Positions 8,051 to 15,309 of a stretch of DNA of 23,278 nt are shown here, piece by piece; positions within the stretch are counted from its first letter, which is position 1, and every line of letters starts with the position of its first letter. The notes under the pieces are model-generated. The model ran no database searches, had not been told where the DNA came from, and was given only the letters and a program-made list of their open reading frames with translations. The position numbers and the translations under genes are program-made. The DNA is from Propionibacteriaceae bacterium (lineage in GTDB: Bacteria; Actinomycetota; Actinomycetes; Propionibacteriales; Propionibacteriaceae), in contig JAUNUL010000008.1 in NCBI GenBank assembly GCA_030538175.1, positions 1-23,278 of the forward strand, written 5' to 3'.

Positions 8051-8844
8051 TTCCGGCCTCCCGCAGCTCGAACGGATGGGTGCCAGAACAGCACCTTGTT
8101 CTGGATGAACAACAGGGCCGAACTGAGCGCGACGCCCAGCAGGGCGGTCGTCAGGGCGTACACGAAGATGGACACGGGGTCATTGATCTGCAGGGCCTGG
8201 AACAACCGTCGGCCGAGACCGTCGGCACCACCCAGGAACTCGGCGCTGATTGCCATCAACAGGCTGATCGTGGCCGCGATGCGGAAGCCAGTCAGGATGA
8301 ATGGCATGGTGGCCGGCGCATAGACATAGCGCATGCGGTCCGCGGTCGTGAGGTGGAACGCTTTGCTGACACTGCGCATGAGCGGTGAGATCTCTTTGAC
8401 CGAATAGGTCGCCTGGACCAACAACGGCCAGATCGCGCCGATCACGATGAGCACGATCGCCATCGGCCGGGTGGAACCGAAGAGCAACAGGATCAACGGC
8501 AGCAGCGCGATCGCCGGCACGAAGCGGAAGAAGTCGATCAGCAGGCGGGTGCTGCGGTCGAAGACCCGGACCGCGCCGATGATCAAACCCAGGGGGATTG
8601 CGATCACCGAGGTGACGATGAGACCCAGCAGGCTTGTCCACAGCGTGTTGCCGAGTGCGGCCCAATAGTCAGGGGTGCCGAGCTTCACGCCCCAGTTCGC
8701 GAACGTGTCGACAGGGGTCGGGATGCCGGCTGCTTTGCCCGGTCCGATGGCGAAGAGATGCCAGCTGAGCAGTGCTGCGAGCAGGGCGGCGGTCCGGCCT
8801 AGGGCACTCGCCGCCAGTTTTCGTCTTGATGCCGAGGTGGCCAA
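8047..8844 (-). CDS. ABC transporter permease, SsuC/TauC type (first permease)
   Basis: The protein has 265 residues with about six membrane segments and an EAA loop at about 157-189 (SVSKAFHLTTADRMRYVY, then PFILTG). The likely start is a TTG at 8844, because GGAGG stands 5 nt upstream and the next in-frame Met codons fall inside conserved membrane segments. It follows the binding-protein gene by 30 nt and overlaps the second permease by 4 nt. It is an inner-membrane pore subunit of the same importer. Confidence 0.91.
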   Translation of the reverse strand: MATSASRRKLAASALGRTAALLAALLSWHLFAIGPGKAAGIPTPVDTFANWGVKLGTPDYWAALGNTLWTSLLGLIVTSVIAIPLGLIIGAVRVFDRSTRLLIDFFRFVPAIALLPLILLLFGSTRPMAIVLIVIGAIWPLLVQATYSVKEISPLMRSVSKAFHLTTADRMRYVYAPATMPFILTGFRIAATISLLMAISAEFLGGADGLGRRLFQALQINDPVSIFVYALTTALLGVALSSALLFIQNKVLFWHPSVRAAGGRK

Positions 8845-8874
8845 GGTTTCCTCCAGTCCGGTCCCGGGTGGGGA

Positions 8875-9876
8875 TCAGGCCAGCAAAGCTTCGGGCTTGG
8901 GGGCGTTGTCAGTGGTCAGCAGGCCATAGCGCTGCATGCGCTCGATCGCGGTGGTGAGGTCGGTCTGGCTCACGGGCTCTTCCACGAAGGTGGGGAAGAT
9001 GGCCTTGTCGAGCAGGTCGGCCGGCGCGTTCATCAGGGCGGCCGCGGCAGCGACCGCAGCGGCCTTGTCGCTGTTGGCGATCTTGTTGGCCTCGATGATT
9101 GCGTCGACGAATGCCTTCACCGTGTTCGGGTTGGCGGTGACGAACTGCCGAGTGGCGACGAACGCATAAGCCGTGGCTCCGCCAGCGCTCTCGATCGGTG
9201 CGAGTGGGCGCAGGTCGCCGTCGGTGAGCGTACGCGTGCCACCCGGTTCGGCGGTCGTCGTCGCGTCGGCCTGGCCGGCCTTCAGCGCGGCAATGGTGTT
9301 CGGGGCTTCCATGAACTTCGTCTTGCTCGAGTCGCCGCCGTCGGCGTCGATCGCGGCCCGGACGTCCTGCCAGATCTGGCTGTTGATCTGGGGCACCGCG
9401 ACGGTCGCATCGGTCAGGTCCTTCGGGGACTGGAACGGGGAATCCTTGCGGACCCACAGGTTCACGAAGCCGATGTCGCCACTGTGCTCTGGGATCTTGC
9501 CGGAGGTGCCCGGGGCGACCATCACCAACGGGACGCCGCGGCTGGCGGCCAGGATCGGCACAGTCATGTCCATCAGCGCGAAGTGGACCTGGCCACCGAG
9601 AAGCTGCGGAGTGGCCTCAGCCGGGGTGGCGAAGGTGGTGACTTTGGGGGTCAGGCCCTTGTCGGTGAACTTGCCGCTGGTGTTGGCGATTGCGCCGCCG
9701 AGGCCGTTGAACGAGGGGAAGACACCGACGGTGATGTCTTTGGTTTCCGGCGCACCGTCACCGGTGCCGCCTCCTGAGCCGGTGCTCGAGCCGCCCCCGC
9801 AGGCGGTCAGGGTAAGGGCCAGGGCCGTGCCCGCGCTGCCGAAGAGAAAGGCGCGACGCGAGTGGAGATGCTTCAT
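8875..9876 (-). CDS. ABC transporter substrate-binding lipoprotein, NitT/TauT (SsuA-like), Tat-type signal
   Basis: The protein has 333 residues. The signal region has the twin-arginine motif SRRAFLFG (6-13), a hydrophobic stretch, and lipobox LTAC with Cys26, followed by a Gly/Ser-rich linker (27-40). The remainder (about 46-333) is a periplasmic-binding-like fold of the SsuA/NMT1 type, with ITVGVFPSFNGLGGAIAN at its start and the usual 'LLGGQVHFALMD' and 'ALKAGQADATTTAEPG' turns. It captures the imported ligand outside the membrane; the ligand cannot be read from sequence. The ATG at 9876 has AAGGAGA just upstream. It is the first gene of the eight-gene operon, and an ORF extension to 9969 lies in the promoter region and is not used. 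Confidence 0.93.
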   Translation of the reverse strand: MKHLHSRRAFLFGSAGTALALTLTACGGGSSTGSGGGTGDGAPETKDITVGVFPSFNGLGGAIANTSGKFTDKGLTPKVTTFATPAEATPQLLGGQVHFALMDMTVPILAASRGVPLVMVAPGTSGKIPEHSGDIGFVNLWVRKDSPFQSPKDLTDATVAVPQINSQIWQDVRAAIDADGGDSSKTKFMEAPNTIAALKAGQADATTTAEPGGTRTLTDGDLRPLAPIESAGGATAYAFVATRQFVTANPNTVKAFVDAIIEANKIANSDKAAAVAAAAALMNAPADLLDKAIFPTFVEEPVSQTDLTTAIERMQRYGLLTTDNAPKPEALLA

Positions 9877-10020
9877 TGGTTCTCCTTGAGTGGAGGATCG
9901 GGCCGCCGGGCAGGTGGCGGTGACAAAACCTTGACACCCGGGTCCGGACCTTTTTTTGGGTTCGATCACCCAGCGGAATTTGAGTTCCGTTGGGGGGAAC
10001 CAGGTTCCATTATTTGGAAC
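9877..10020. promoter_or_regulatory. Divergent control region with GTTCC/GGAAC palindromes
   Basis: This 144-nt gap separates the catabolic operon (-) from the IclR genes (+). It holds three overlapping or adjacent inverted repeats built on the same half-site: CGGAA-6-TTCCG (9974-9989), GGAACC-A-GGTTCC (9996-10008) and GTTCCA-TTATT-TGGAAC (10004-10020). The last ends at the base before the first IclR start codon. Such palindromes are typical operators of IclR regulators, so the divergent regulators probably act here on both operons. A perfect -35 hexamer TTGACA occurs on the plus strand at 9931-9936, but I see no good -10 at the right distance. A 10-bp palindrome, GGTCCGGACC (9941-9950), is followed by seven Ts. 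Confidence 0.7.
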
Positions 10021-10758
10021 ATGCCTCCTGATGACGGCAACAGCCGTGACTCGTCCCCCCGGTCAGTGCTGGGGCGGACCCTGGACATCCTCGACTGCTT
10101 CGGTCGGGACAACACGATTCAGAGCGTGGCAGGCATCTGTCGCGCGACCGGGCTGCCACCTGCGACCGTGCACCGCATCCTCGCCAGCCTGGTGGAGTGG
10201 GGCGCGGTGGATCGGGTCGATCGCGGCCGATACCAACTGGGTGAGCGGATCTGGCGATTGGGCCACTGGGTGCCGGACATCCGCCAACTCCGTGATGTGG
10301 CACGGCCCCACCTGGTTGACCTGCACGACGATCTGCGGGCACCCCTGGTGATGGCCGGTCTCGATGGCGAACGGGTCTTCGCGATCGACCGCATTGCCGG
10401 CCGCGCCCATCACCGGATCTGGCCCTATCGCGTCACCTATGGGGTGCTTCAGCACGCGGCAGGGCTGGTCTTCATGACCTGGGGTGCCCGCTCCTTGCCC
10501 GCCAAACAGGCCATCGAGCCGACCCATGACCTGCGTCGGCTGTTGGCCACCATCAAGCAGCGCGGGTGTGCGGAAGCCACCCTCGACGGTGCGCGCTGGC
10601 TGGCCGCGCCGGTCTTCCATGAAGCCCGACAGGTGCGGGCCGCCATCTGCGTCGCTCTGACCTCGGACACGGCGACCGAACAAGCCGCCAGCCAGCTGGT
10701 CCGTGCGGCCGCCGCGATCAGCGCCGAGCTGACCCAACTCCGGATGCGAGAACAGTGA
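10021..10758 (+). CDS. IclR-family transcriptional regulator (first of two)
   Basis: The protein has 245 residues. The winged helix-turn-helix is at about 15-72 (SVLGRTLDILDCF, then GLPPATVHRILASL as recognition region). The IclR effector domain follows (about 75-240), with a shortened segment near CAEATLDGARWLAAPVF, where typical members have a longer GYAxxxEE loop. The ATG at 10021 directly abuts an operator-like palindrome and has no Shine-Dalgarno sequence, so the mRNA may be leaderless. A longer ORF from 9862 runs through the control region and into the binding-protein start and is rejected. Its stop overlaps the next regulator's start (TGATG). It probably controls the divergent operon and its own operon in response to an aromatic ligand; the ligand and the sign of control are unknown. 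Confidence 0.9.
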   Translation: MPPDDGNSRDSSPRSVLGRTLDILDCFGRDNTIQSVAGICRATGLPPATVHRILASLVEWGAVDRVDRGRYQLGERIWRLGHWVPDIRQLRDVARPHLVDLHDDLRAPLVMAGLDGERVFAIDRIAGRAHHRIWPYRVTYGVLQHAAGLVFMTWGARSLPAKQAIEPTHDLRRLLATIKQRGCAEATLDGARWLAAPVFHEARQVRAAICVALTSDTATEQAASQLVRAAAAISAELTQLRMREQ

Positions 10759-11507
10759 TGTCCACCGTTGCCAAGGCCGCCCAGGCCATCGACCTTGTTG
10801 TTCGTGCGGGGGAGACCCGCCTGGTGGATCTCACCTCAGCCCTCGGCATCCCGAAGTCGAGCGCCCACCGCCTGCTCGCGACGTTGGTGGCGGAATCGAT
10901 CCTCACCAAGGATGAGCGGGGGTGCTATCTCCCCGGTGTGCGGTTGATGGTCTGGGGATCGTCCGCTGCAACCGGGTTCGACCTGCGTCAGGTCGCGGCA
11001 CGCCACATGGAGGTGCTGCGCGACCAGACGGGGGAGACCGTGAACTTCCACGTGCCGAGCGGGGAGAGCCGGTTGTGTGTGGTCGCGCGTCCGGGCACCT
11101 ATCCGTTGGTGCCAGTGGTCCCCATCGGGGAGTCCCTGCCACTGGGGCGTGGCGCCGCCGGCATCGTCCTGTTGGCGTACGCGACAGCGGAGCTGCAGGA
11201 CCGGGTGATCGCCCGGCTGCGGGAGCAGGGGCACCAGCCACCGTCAGCGGAAACCCTGGCACGGGTGCGGGAGACCGGGTGGCATTCGGTGTGCGATGAG
11301 CTGGAACCCGGCCTCACCGCCGTCGCGGTGGGCGTCCGCGCCGCCACCGGGGAGTCTGTCGGCGCGGTGGCGCTTGGCGGGTCGTCAGCGCGGCTGACTC
11401 CTGAACGGGTGCAGGAAATCCTTCCGGAGGTCCTCGCGTGCGCGGACAGAATCGCCGCGGATCTGCCCGAAACTGCGCTCGCCACCAGCGGGCATTCCAG
11501 CCGGTGA
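10758..11507 (+). CDS. IclR-family transcriptional regulator (second of two)
   Basis: The protein has 249 residues from the ATG at 10758, which shares one base with the previous stop; a GTG at 10755 is an alternative. The winged HTH spans about 4-60 (VAKAAQAIDLV, then GIPKSSAHRLLATL). The effector domain (about 68-240) is canonical, with the LPLGRGAAGIVLLAYA region and a full ETGWHSVCDELEPGLTAVAVGV segment. It is translationally coupled to the first regulator but clearly divergent from it, so the pair may form mixed oligomers or respond to different ligands. Its gene is followed by a 73-nt gap before the MmgE/PrpD gene on the same strand, which it may also regulate. Confidence 0.92.
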   Translation: MSTVAKAAQAIDLVVRAGETRLVDLTSALGIPKSSAHRLLATLVAESILTKDERGCYLPGVRLMVWGSSAATGFDLRQVAARHMEVLRDQTGETVNFHVPSGESRLCVVARPGTYPLVPVVPIGESLPLGRGAAGIVLLAYATAELQDRVIARLREQGHQPPSAETLARVRETGWHSVCDELEPGLTAVAVGVRAATGESVGAVALGGSSARLTPERVQEILPEVLACADRIAADLPETALATSGHSSR

Positions 11508-11580
11508 GAGAAACCCCACGGGCGCGGACCACCCCGACGGAGGATCAACCTGTCGCACAGAGAGTCCCGAGGAGTGGTGC

Positions 11581-12966
11581 ATGCTGATGACGCAGACGAC
11601 CGGTCGAACTGCTGAGTTCGCCGAATGGGTCGCCCATGCCCCTGCTGCGAACGCAGCCCAGACCGAGGCCGCCACTGCCGTCCTCATCGACACGGTCGGT
11701 GTCGGCATCGCCGGCAGTCACACCTCCGCCCACCGGCTCCTGACCCAATGGCTGGACCCGGGTGGCACCACCGGAGCTGCCGCCCTGTGGGGGACCGGGA
11801 TCGTTGGGTCCCCGGCGTCCGCAGCTCTGGCCAATGGTCTGGCAGGGCATGCCCTCGACTGGGACGATGCCTCGCCCACGCGTTGGTTGCACGCCGGCAC
11901 AGTGCTCTGGCCCGCGCTGCTCGCCGATGTGTCCGGTGGGGTCACGGGCGCCGATCTGGCCCGCGGCTACAGCGTCGGGTCGACGGTCTTCCGCGCGGTA
12001 TCGGACATCCTGCCGCTGCTCGACCATTATCGACGGGGCTGGCACAACACCTCGACGAGCGGACGGTTCGCTGCGGTCGCGGCCGTGGCTGCAGCCCGGC
12101 GGCTGAGCGCCGATGTCATCGCGACCGCCATCGGCATCGTTGCGTCGACGGCGGCCGGGACACTCGCGAACTTCGGGACGATGACCAAGCCCTTGCACGC
12201 GGGCCTCGCCGCCCGGGACGCCCTGATGGCGGTCGAGTTGGCTGCCTCGGGCTTCACCGCCAGTGCCGACATCCTGGATGATCCCCGTGGTTTCGTCGGG
12301 CTCTATGGCGAGGTGACGGGGTCCTCGGAGGTCGATCTGGGGGAGCGGTTGCGCCATTGCTGGCAGGAATGGACCCAGGACTATGCGATCAAGCGCTACC
12401 CGAGCTGCTATGCGACGCAGCGCGCCATCGATGCCGCCCTGGAGCTGCGGCCCTCACTGACCGGCGGACCCGAGGACATCGAACGGGTCGACGTGTTCGT
12501 CGAGCCCGGGGGTCTGCTCCCGTTGCAGCTGTCGCCCCCGACGACGGGGCTCGAAGCGAAGTTCTCGCTGGCGTACACGGTCGCCCTGGCGCTGACCAAG
12601 GGCCGCGTACGCCTGGCCGACTTCGATGACAGCGCACTCGCCGACGCGGACATGGCCGACCTGATGGCGCGGATCGACTGTTTCGAAACGGATACCCCGC
12701 CATTGGGGGAGCCGCTGGGGGACGCCCAGGCGACCACCCTCAAGCTCGTTGAGCGTTCCGGAAACGAACGCCTCATTCGGGTCGACCATGCCCACGGGGA
12801 CGCCCGGAACCCGATGTCGCTCGGCGACATCGTGGACAAATTTGTCGAGGCCGTCCCCCTGCCCGCCGGGCAGGCCAAGGCCTGGGCCGACACATTGTCG
12901 GCCACCCTCTCGCGTGAGGATCTCTCGGGACTCCAGCGCGTGCTCGCGGGACCGCCCGCCGAGTGA
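11581..12966 (+). CDS. MmgE/PrpD family protein
   Basis: The protein has 461 residues, normal for the family of 2-methylcitrate dehydratase (PrpD, MmgE) and cis-aconitate decarboxylase. The signature ANGLAGHALDWDD (84-96) contains the conserved His90, Asp93 and Asp95-96; His104, the GTMTKPLHAG segment (Lys203, His206) and KRYPSCYATQ (271-280) also match the family. The position often held by His in decarboxylases is Cys276 here. Family members dehydrate or decarboxylate small tricarboxylates, but no propionate genes are nearby. The gene is directly before the C-C hydrolase, so it may act on a product of the ring-cleavage pathway; this is inference. The start ATG has GAGGAG (11569-11574) six nt upstream. 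Confidence 0.88.
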   Translation: MLMTQTTGRTAEFAEWVAHAPAANAAQTEAATAVLIDTVGVGIAGSHTSAHRLLTQWLDPGGTTGAAALWGTGIVGSPASAALANGLAGHALDWDDASPTRWLHAGTVLWPALLADVSGGVTGADLARGYSVGSTVFRAVSDILPLLDHYRRGWHNTSTSGRFAAVAAVAAARRLSADVIATAIGIVASTAAGTLANFGTMTKPLHAGLAARDALMAVELAASGFTASADILDDPRGFVGLYGEVTGSSEVDLGERLRHCWQEWTQDYAIKRYPSCYATQRAIDAALELRPSLTGGPEDIERVDVFVEPGGLLPLQLSPPTTGLEAKFSLAYTVALALTKGRVRLADFDDSALADADMADLMARIDCFETDTPPLGEPLGDAQATTLKLVERSGNERLIRVDHAHGDARNPMSLGDIVDKFVEAVPLPAGQAKAWADTLSATLSREDLSGLQRVLAGPPAE

Positions 12967-12992
12967 ACCGTCAGACCATCGAAAGGAAACCC

Positions 12993-13835
12993 ATGCTCGA
13001 CATCTCCCAGGAGTCCACCAGCAAGTTCGCCACCACGTCGCGTGGTGACATCCACTACAACGAGGTCGGCGAGGGCTATCCGCTGATCCTGCTGCACGGT
13101 TCGGGTCCCGGTGCGACCGGCTGGAGCAACTTCAACAAGAACATGGCCGTGTTGGGGGAGAAGTACCGCTGCATTGCTCCCGATCTGCCCGGCTGGGGCC
13201 AGTCGTACGCCGTTGGTCTGGAGGATCGTCGCCACGCGGAGTCGCTGGCCGAGTTCATGGATGTGCTCGGCATCGAGAAGGCCGCGGTCATCGGCAACTC
13301 GATGGGAGGCGCGGTGTCGATCCGCTTCGCCGCGTTGTACGCCGATCGGATCTCCCACCTGATCACGATGGGGTCCGGTGCCGGCGGCGCACGCCTGTTC
13401 GGCTTCGGCGATGGGCCCTCGGAGGGTCTGAAGATCCTGTGGAAGGCCTATCGGGATCCCTCCCCGGAGACGATGCGCGAACTCGTGGAGATCATGACCT
13501 TCGACAAGGCGAACGCCAGCGACGAACTGGTCAATCAGCGCTCGGCGAATGCCCGCTCGCGCCAGGATCACCTGGACAACTTCATCGAGGGCATCGGCAA
13601 GCCGCGGTTCCCGTTCCTCACCGACGCCGAACTCGCCGGGATCACCGCCCCGACCCTGCTCATCCATGGTCGCGATGACCGCGTGGTGCACTTCGAGAAC
13701 AGCCTCTATCTCGTCGCCCAGATCCCCAACTCCCGCGCCGTGCTGATCAACCGCTGCGGCCACTGGGCCCAGGTCGAGCATCCTGCGGAGTTCAACTCCC
13801 TGGTGGACAACTTCATCACCAATACCCCGGTCTGA
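12993..13835 (+). CDS. Meta-cleavage product C-C hydrolase, MhpC/BphD/HsaD-like
   Basis: The protein has 280 residues and an intact alpha/beta-hydrolase triad: Ser103 in G-N-S-M-G, Asp228 in HGRDDR and His257 in NRCGHW. The oxyanion motif HGSGPGATGWSNF (35-47) and the GHWAQVEHP end are typical of hydrolases that split 2-hydroxy-6-oxo-hexadienoates made by extradiol dioxygenases. It is therefore the likely partner of the dioxygenase at 4421-5290. The ATG at 12993 is preceded by GAAAGGAAA (12981-12989); an ORF extension to 12963 overlaps the previous gene and is not used. It lies 26 nt after the MmgE/PrpD gene in the same apparent operon. The exact ring-fission substrate is unknown. Confidence 0.93.
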   Translation: MLDISQESTSKFATTSRGDIHYNEVGEGYPLILLHGSGPGATGWSNFNKNMAVLGEKYRCIAPDLPGWGQSYAVGLEDRRHAESLAEFMDVLGIEKAAVIGNSMGGAVSIRFAALYADRISHLITMGSGAGGARLFGFGDGPSEGLKILWKAYRDPSPETMRELVEIMTFDKANASDELVNQRSANARSRQDHLDNFIEGIGKPRFPFLTDAELAGITAPTLLIHGRDDRVVHFENSLYLVAQIPNSRAVLINRCGHWAQVEHPAEFNSLVDNFITNTPV

Positions 13836-13843
13836 CCGGTCTG

Positions 13844-13873
13844 CGCTCCCCGGCACTGCGGTGTCGGGGAGCG
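13844..13873 (+). terminator. Strong hairpin after the C-C hydrolase gene
   Basis: A 13-bp stem (13844-13856 with 13861-13873, one G-T pair) closes a TGCG tetraloop, 8 nt after the hydrolase stop. No T tract follows. A second smaller stem, TCGCGG/CCGCGA (13893-13909), lies just before the Shine-Dalgarno of the MFS gene. The first may end most transcription, so the MFS gene may be only partly co-transcribed. Confidence 0.65.
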
Positions 13874-13926
13874 AGCCCTGCCGCAACGCTTTTCGCGGTT
13901 CAGCCGCGACCGACCAAGGATGTGCC

Positions 13927-15273
13927 GTGACCCAGAAGTGCGTTCACCCGGATCCCACCCCGGCCGCGGAATCCCCCGGCACCACGGCACCCCCACCGAA
14001 GGCAGACATGAGTTCCCGCACCGCCGACGGCCGCCTTCTTTCCCATTCCGTCCGGGCCCTGCGCAACCGGGACTTCGCGTTGTTCTGGTCCGGTGCGCTG
14101 GTGTCCAACACCGGCAATTGGCTGTCGAACCTGACCGTGCCCTATGTCCTGTTCCAGCTCACCGGTTCGGCCCTGTGGACAGGGTTGGCCAGCCTGGCGC
14201 AGTTCGCTCCACAAATGCTGTTGACCCCCCTCGCGGGGACGTTGGCCGACCGGCTGGACCGGCGCCGATTCCTGGTGCTCACCCAGGTCCTCATGGCTCT
14301 GGCGGCGCTGGGTCTGTGGGCGACGTGGATGTTCATCGCCCAGCCTCGTTCCGATGCGTACGCCCTGCTCGCGCTCGTGGCCGTCAGCGGGGTCCTGCAG
14401 GGGCTGAACCTCCCGAGTTGGCAGGCATTCGTCAACGACCTGGTGCCCCGCACGGACCTGCGCTCGGCGATCACCCTCAACTCCGTGCAGTTCAATGCGT
14501 CCCGGTCGCTGGGTCCGGCGATCGCCGGTGCGATCCTCGCCGCGTTCGGGCCATCGGTGGCCTTCGCCGTGAACGCCGGCTCGTTCGTCTTCGTGATCAT
14601 CGCCCTGCTGGCGGTTCGGTTGCGTCTGGCCCGCCCGGCCCGCAGGCCACGGAAGGAAACCGGTTTCCTGCCGGCGCTCGCGTACGTGCGCCGCGAGCCC
14701 GGCATCATGATGGCGATCGGCATCTCGTTCCTCATCGGGGTGCTGGCCAATCCGATCCTGCAGTTCAGCGTGATCTTCGCTGAGACGGTGTTCCGGGTGG
14801 GACCGGTCAGCCTGGGGCTGCTGAACGCCTCGTTCGGTTTGGGGTCAGTGCTGGCTGCACCGCTCATCGCCGGCAGCGTGTGGCGGCGCGCCAGCATCAC
14901 CCGGGTGGGCCTGCTCATGCAGGGCGGAGGCTTGCTCACCTTCGCGCTGGCGCCGAACGTCTATGTCGCCATGGCTGCACTGTTGGTCATGGGCGCCGGA
15001 TTCCTCGCCTCCATTTCGTGTGCGATCACCGCTTTGCAGATGATCGTCACCGAGGCGTTCCGCGGGCGGGTGATCGCCGTGCGCATCATGATCTATTCGG
15101 CGAGTTTCCCGATCGGGGCCTTGATCCAAACCGCCCTCGCAGACCAGCTGGGTCCTCGGCCGGTCGTGTCAGTGGCCGGGGCGCTCTTGATCGCCACCGG
15201 TCTGCTGGTGACCTGGGGTCGGCCGGCGCGGGCGCTGGCCCGGCTCGACGACGACAACGGCGATGCGGTCTGA
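13927..15273 (+). CDS. MFS transporter, enterobactin exporter (EntS)-like
   Basis: The protein has 448 residues with about twelve hydrophobic segments. It shows the major facilitator pattern LRNRDFALFWSGALVSNTGNW at the first helix and the loop motif GTLADRLDRRRF between helices 2 and 3. This is typical of the EntS/MFS_3 group of proton-driven exporters. The GTG at 13927 is chosen because AAGGA (13916-13920) stands 6 nt upstream; the ORF start at 13861 lies inside a hairpin, and an ATG at 14008 is a second candidate. In this context it could export a toxic intermediate or move a pathway metabolite, but the substrate is not known. An insertion sequence begins 6 to 8 nt after its stop. Confidence 0.88.
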   Translation: MTQKCVHPDPTPAAESPGTTAPPPKADMSSRTADGRLLSHSVRALRNRDFALFWSGALVSNTGNWLSNLTVPYVLFQLTGSALWTGLASLAQFAPQMLLTPLAGTLADRLDRRRFLVLTQVLMALAALGLWATWMFIAQPRSDAYALLALVAVSGVLQGLNLPSWQAFVNDLVPRTDLRSAITLNSVQFNASRSLGPAIAGAILAAFGPSVAFAVNAGSFVFVIIALLAVRLRLARPARRPRKETGFLPALAYVRREPGIMMAIGISFLIGVLANPILQFSVIFAETVFRVGPVSLGLLNASFGLGSVLAAPLIAGSVWRRASITRVGLLMQGGGLLTFALAPNVYVAMAALLVMGAGFLASISCAITALQMIVTEAFRGRVIAVRIMIYSASFPIGALIQTALADQLGPRPVVSVAGALLIATGLLVTWGRPARALARLDDDNGDAV

Positions 15274-15281
15274 CGGATTCT

Positions 15282-15309
15282 CGTTGCCTCATGTCAAGAT
15301 GCCCGCGTG
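15282..15309 (+). repeat. Left terminal inverted repeat of the insertion sequence
   Basis: This 28-bp repeat pairs with 16602-16629 with two mismatches. The transposase stop codon (15294-15296) and its last residues fall inside it, as is common in compact insertion sequences. Confidence 0.88.

Noticed and set aside
9941..9957. GGTCCGGACC palindrome followed by seven Ts as an intrinsic terminator
   Set aside because: The palindrome has no room for a loop without losing most of its stem, and no gene on the plus strand ends before it. It is kept only as a note in the control region.
12408..13886. A 492-residue minus-strand frame opposite the MmgE/PrpD and hydrolase genes
   Set aside because: It is antisense to two genes with clear family motifs and active sites, and shows no motif of its own.
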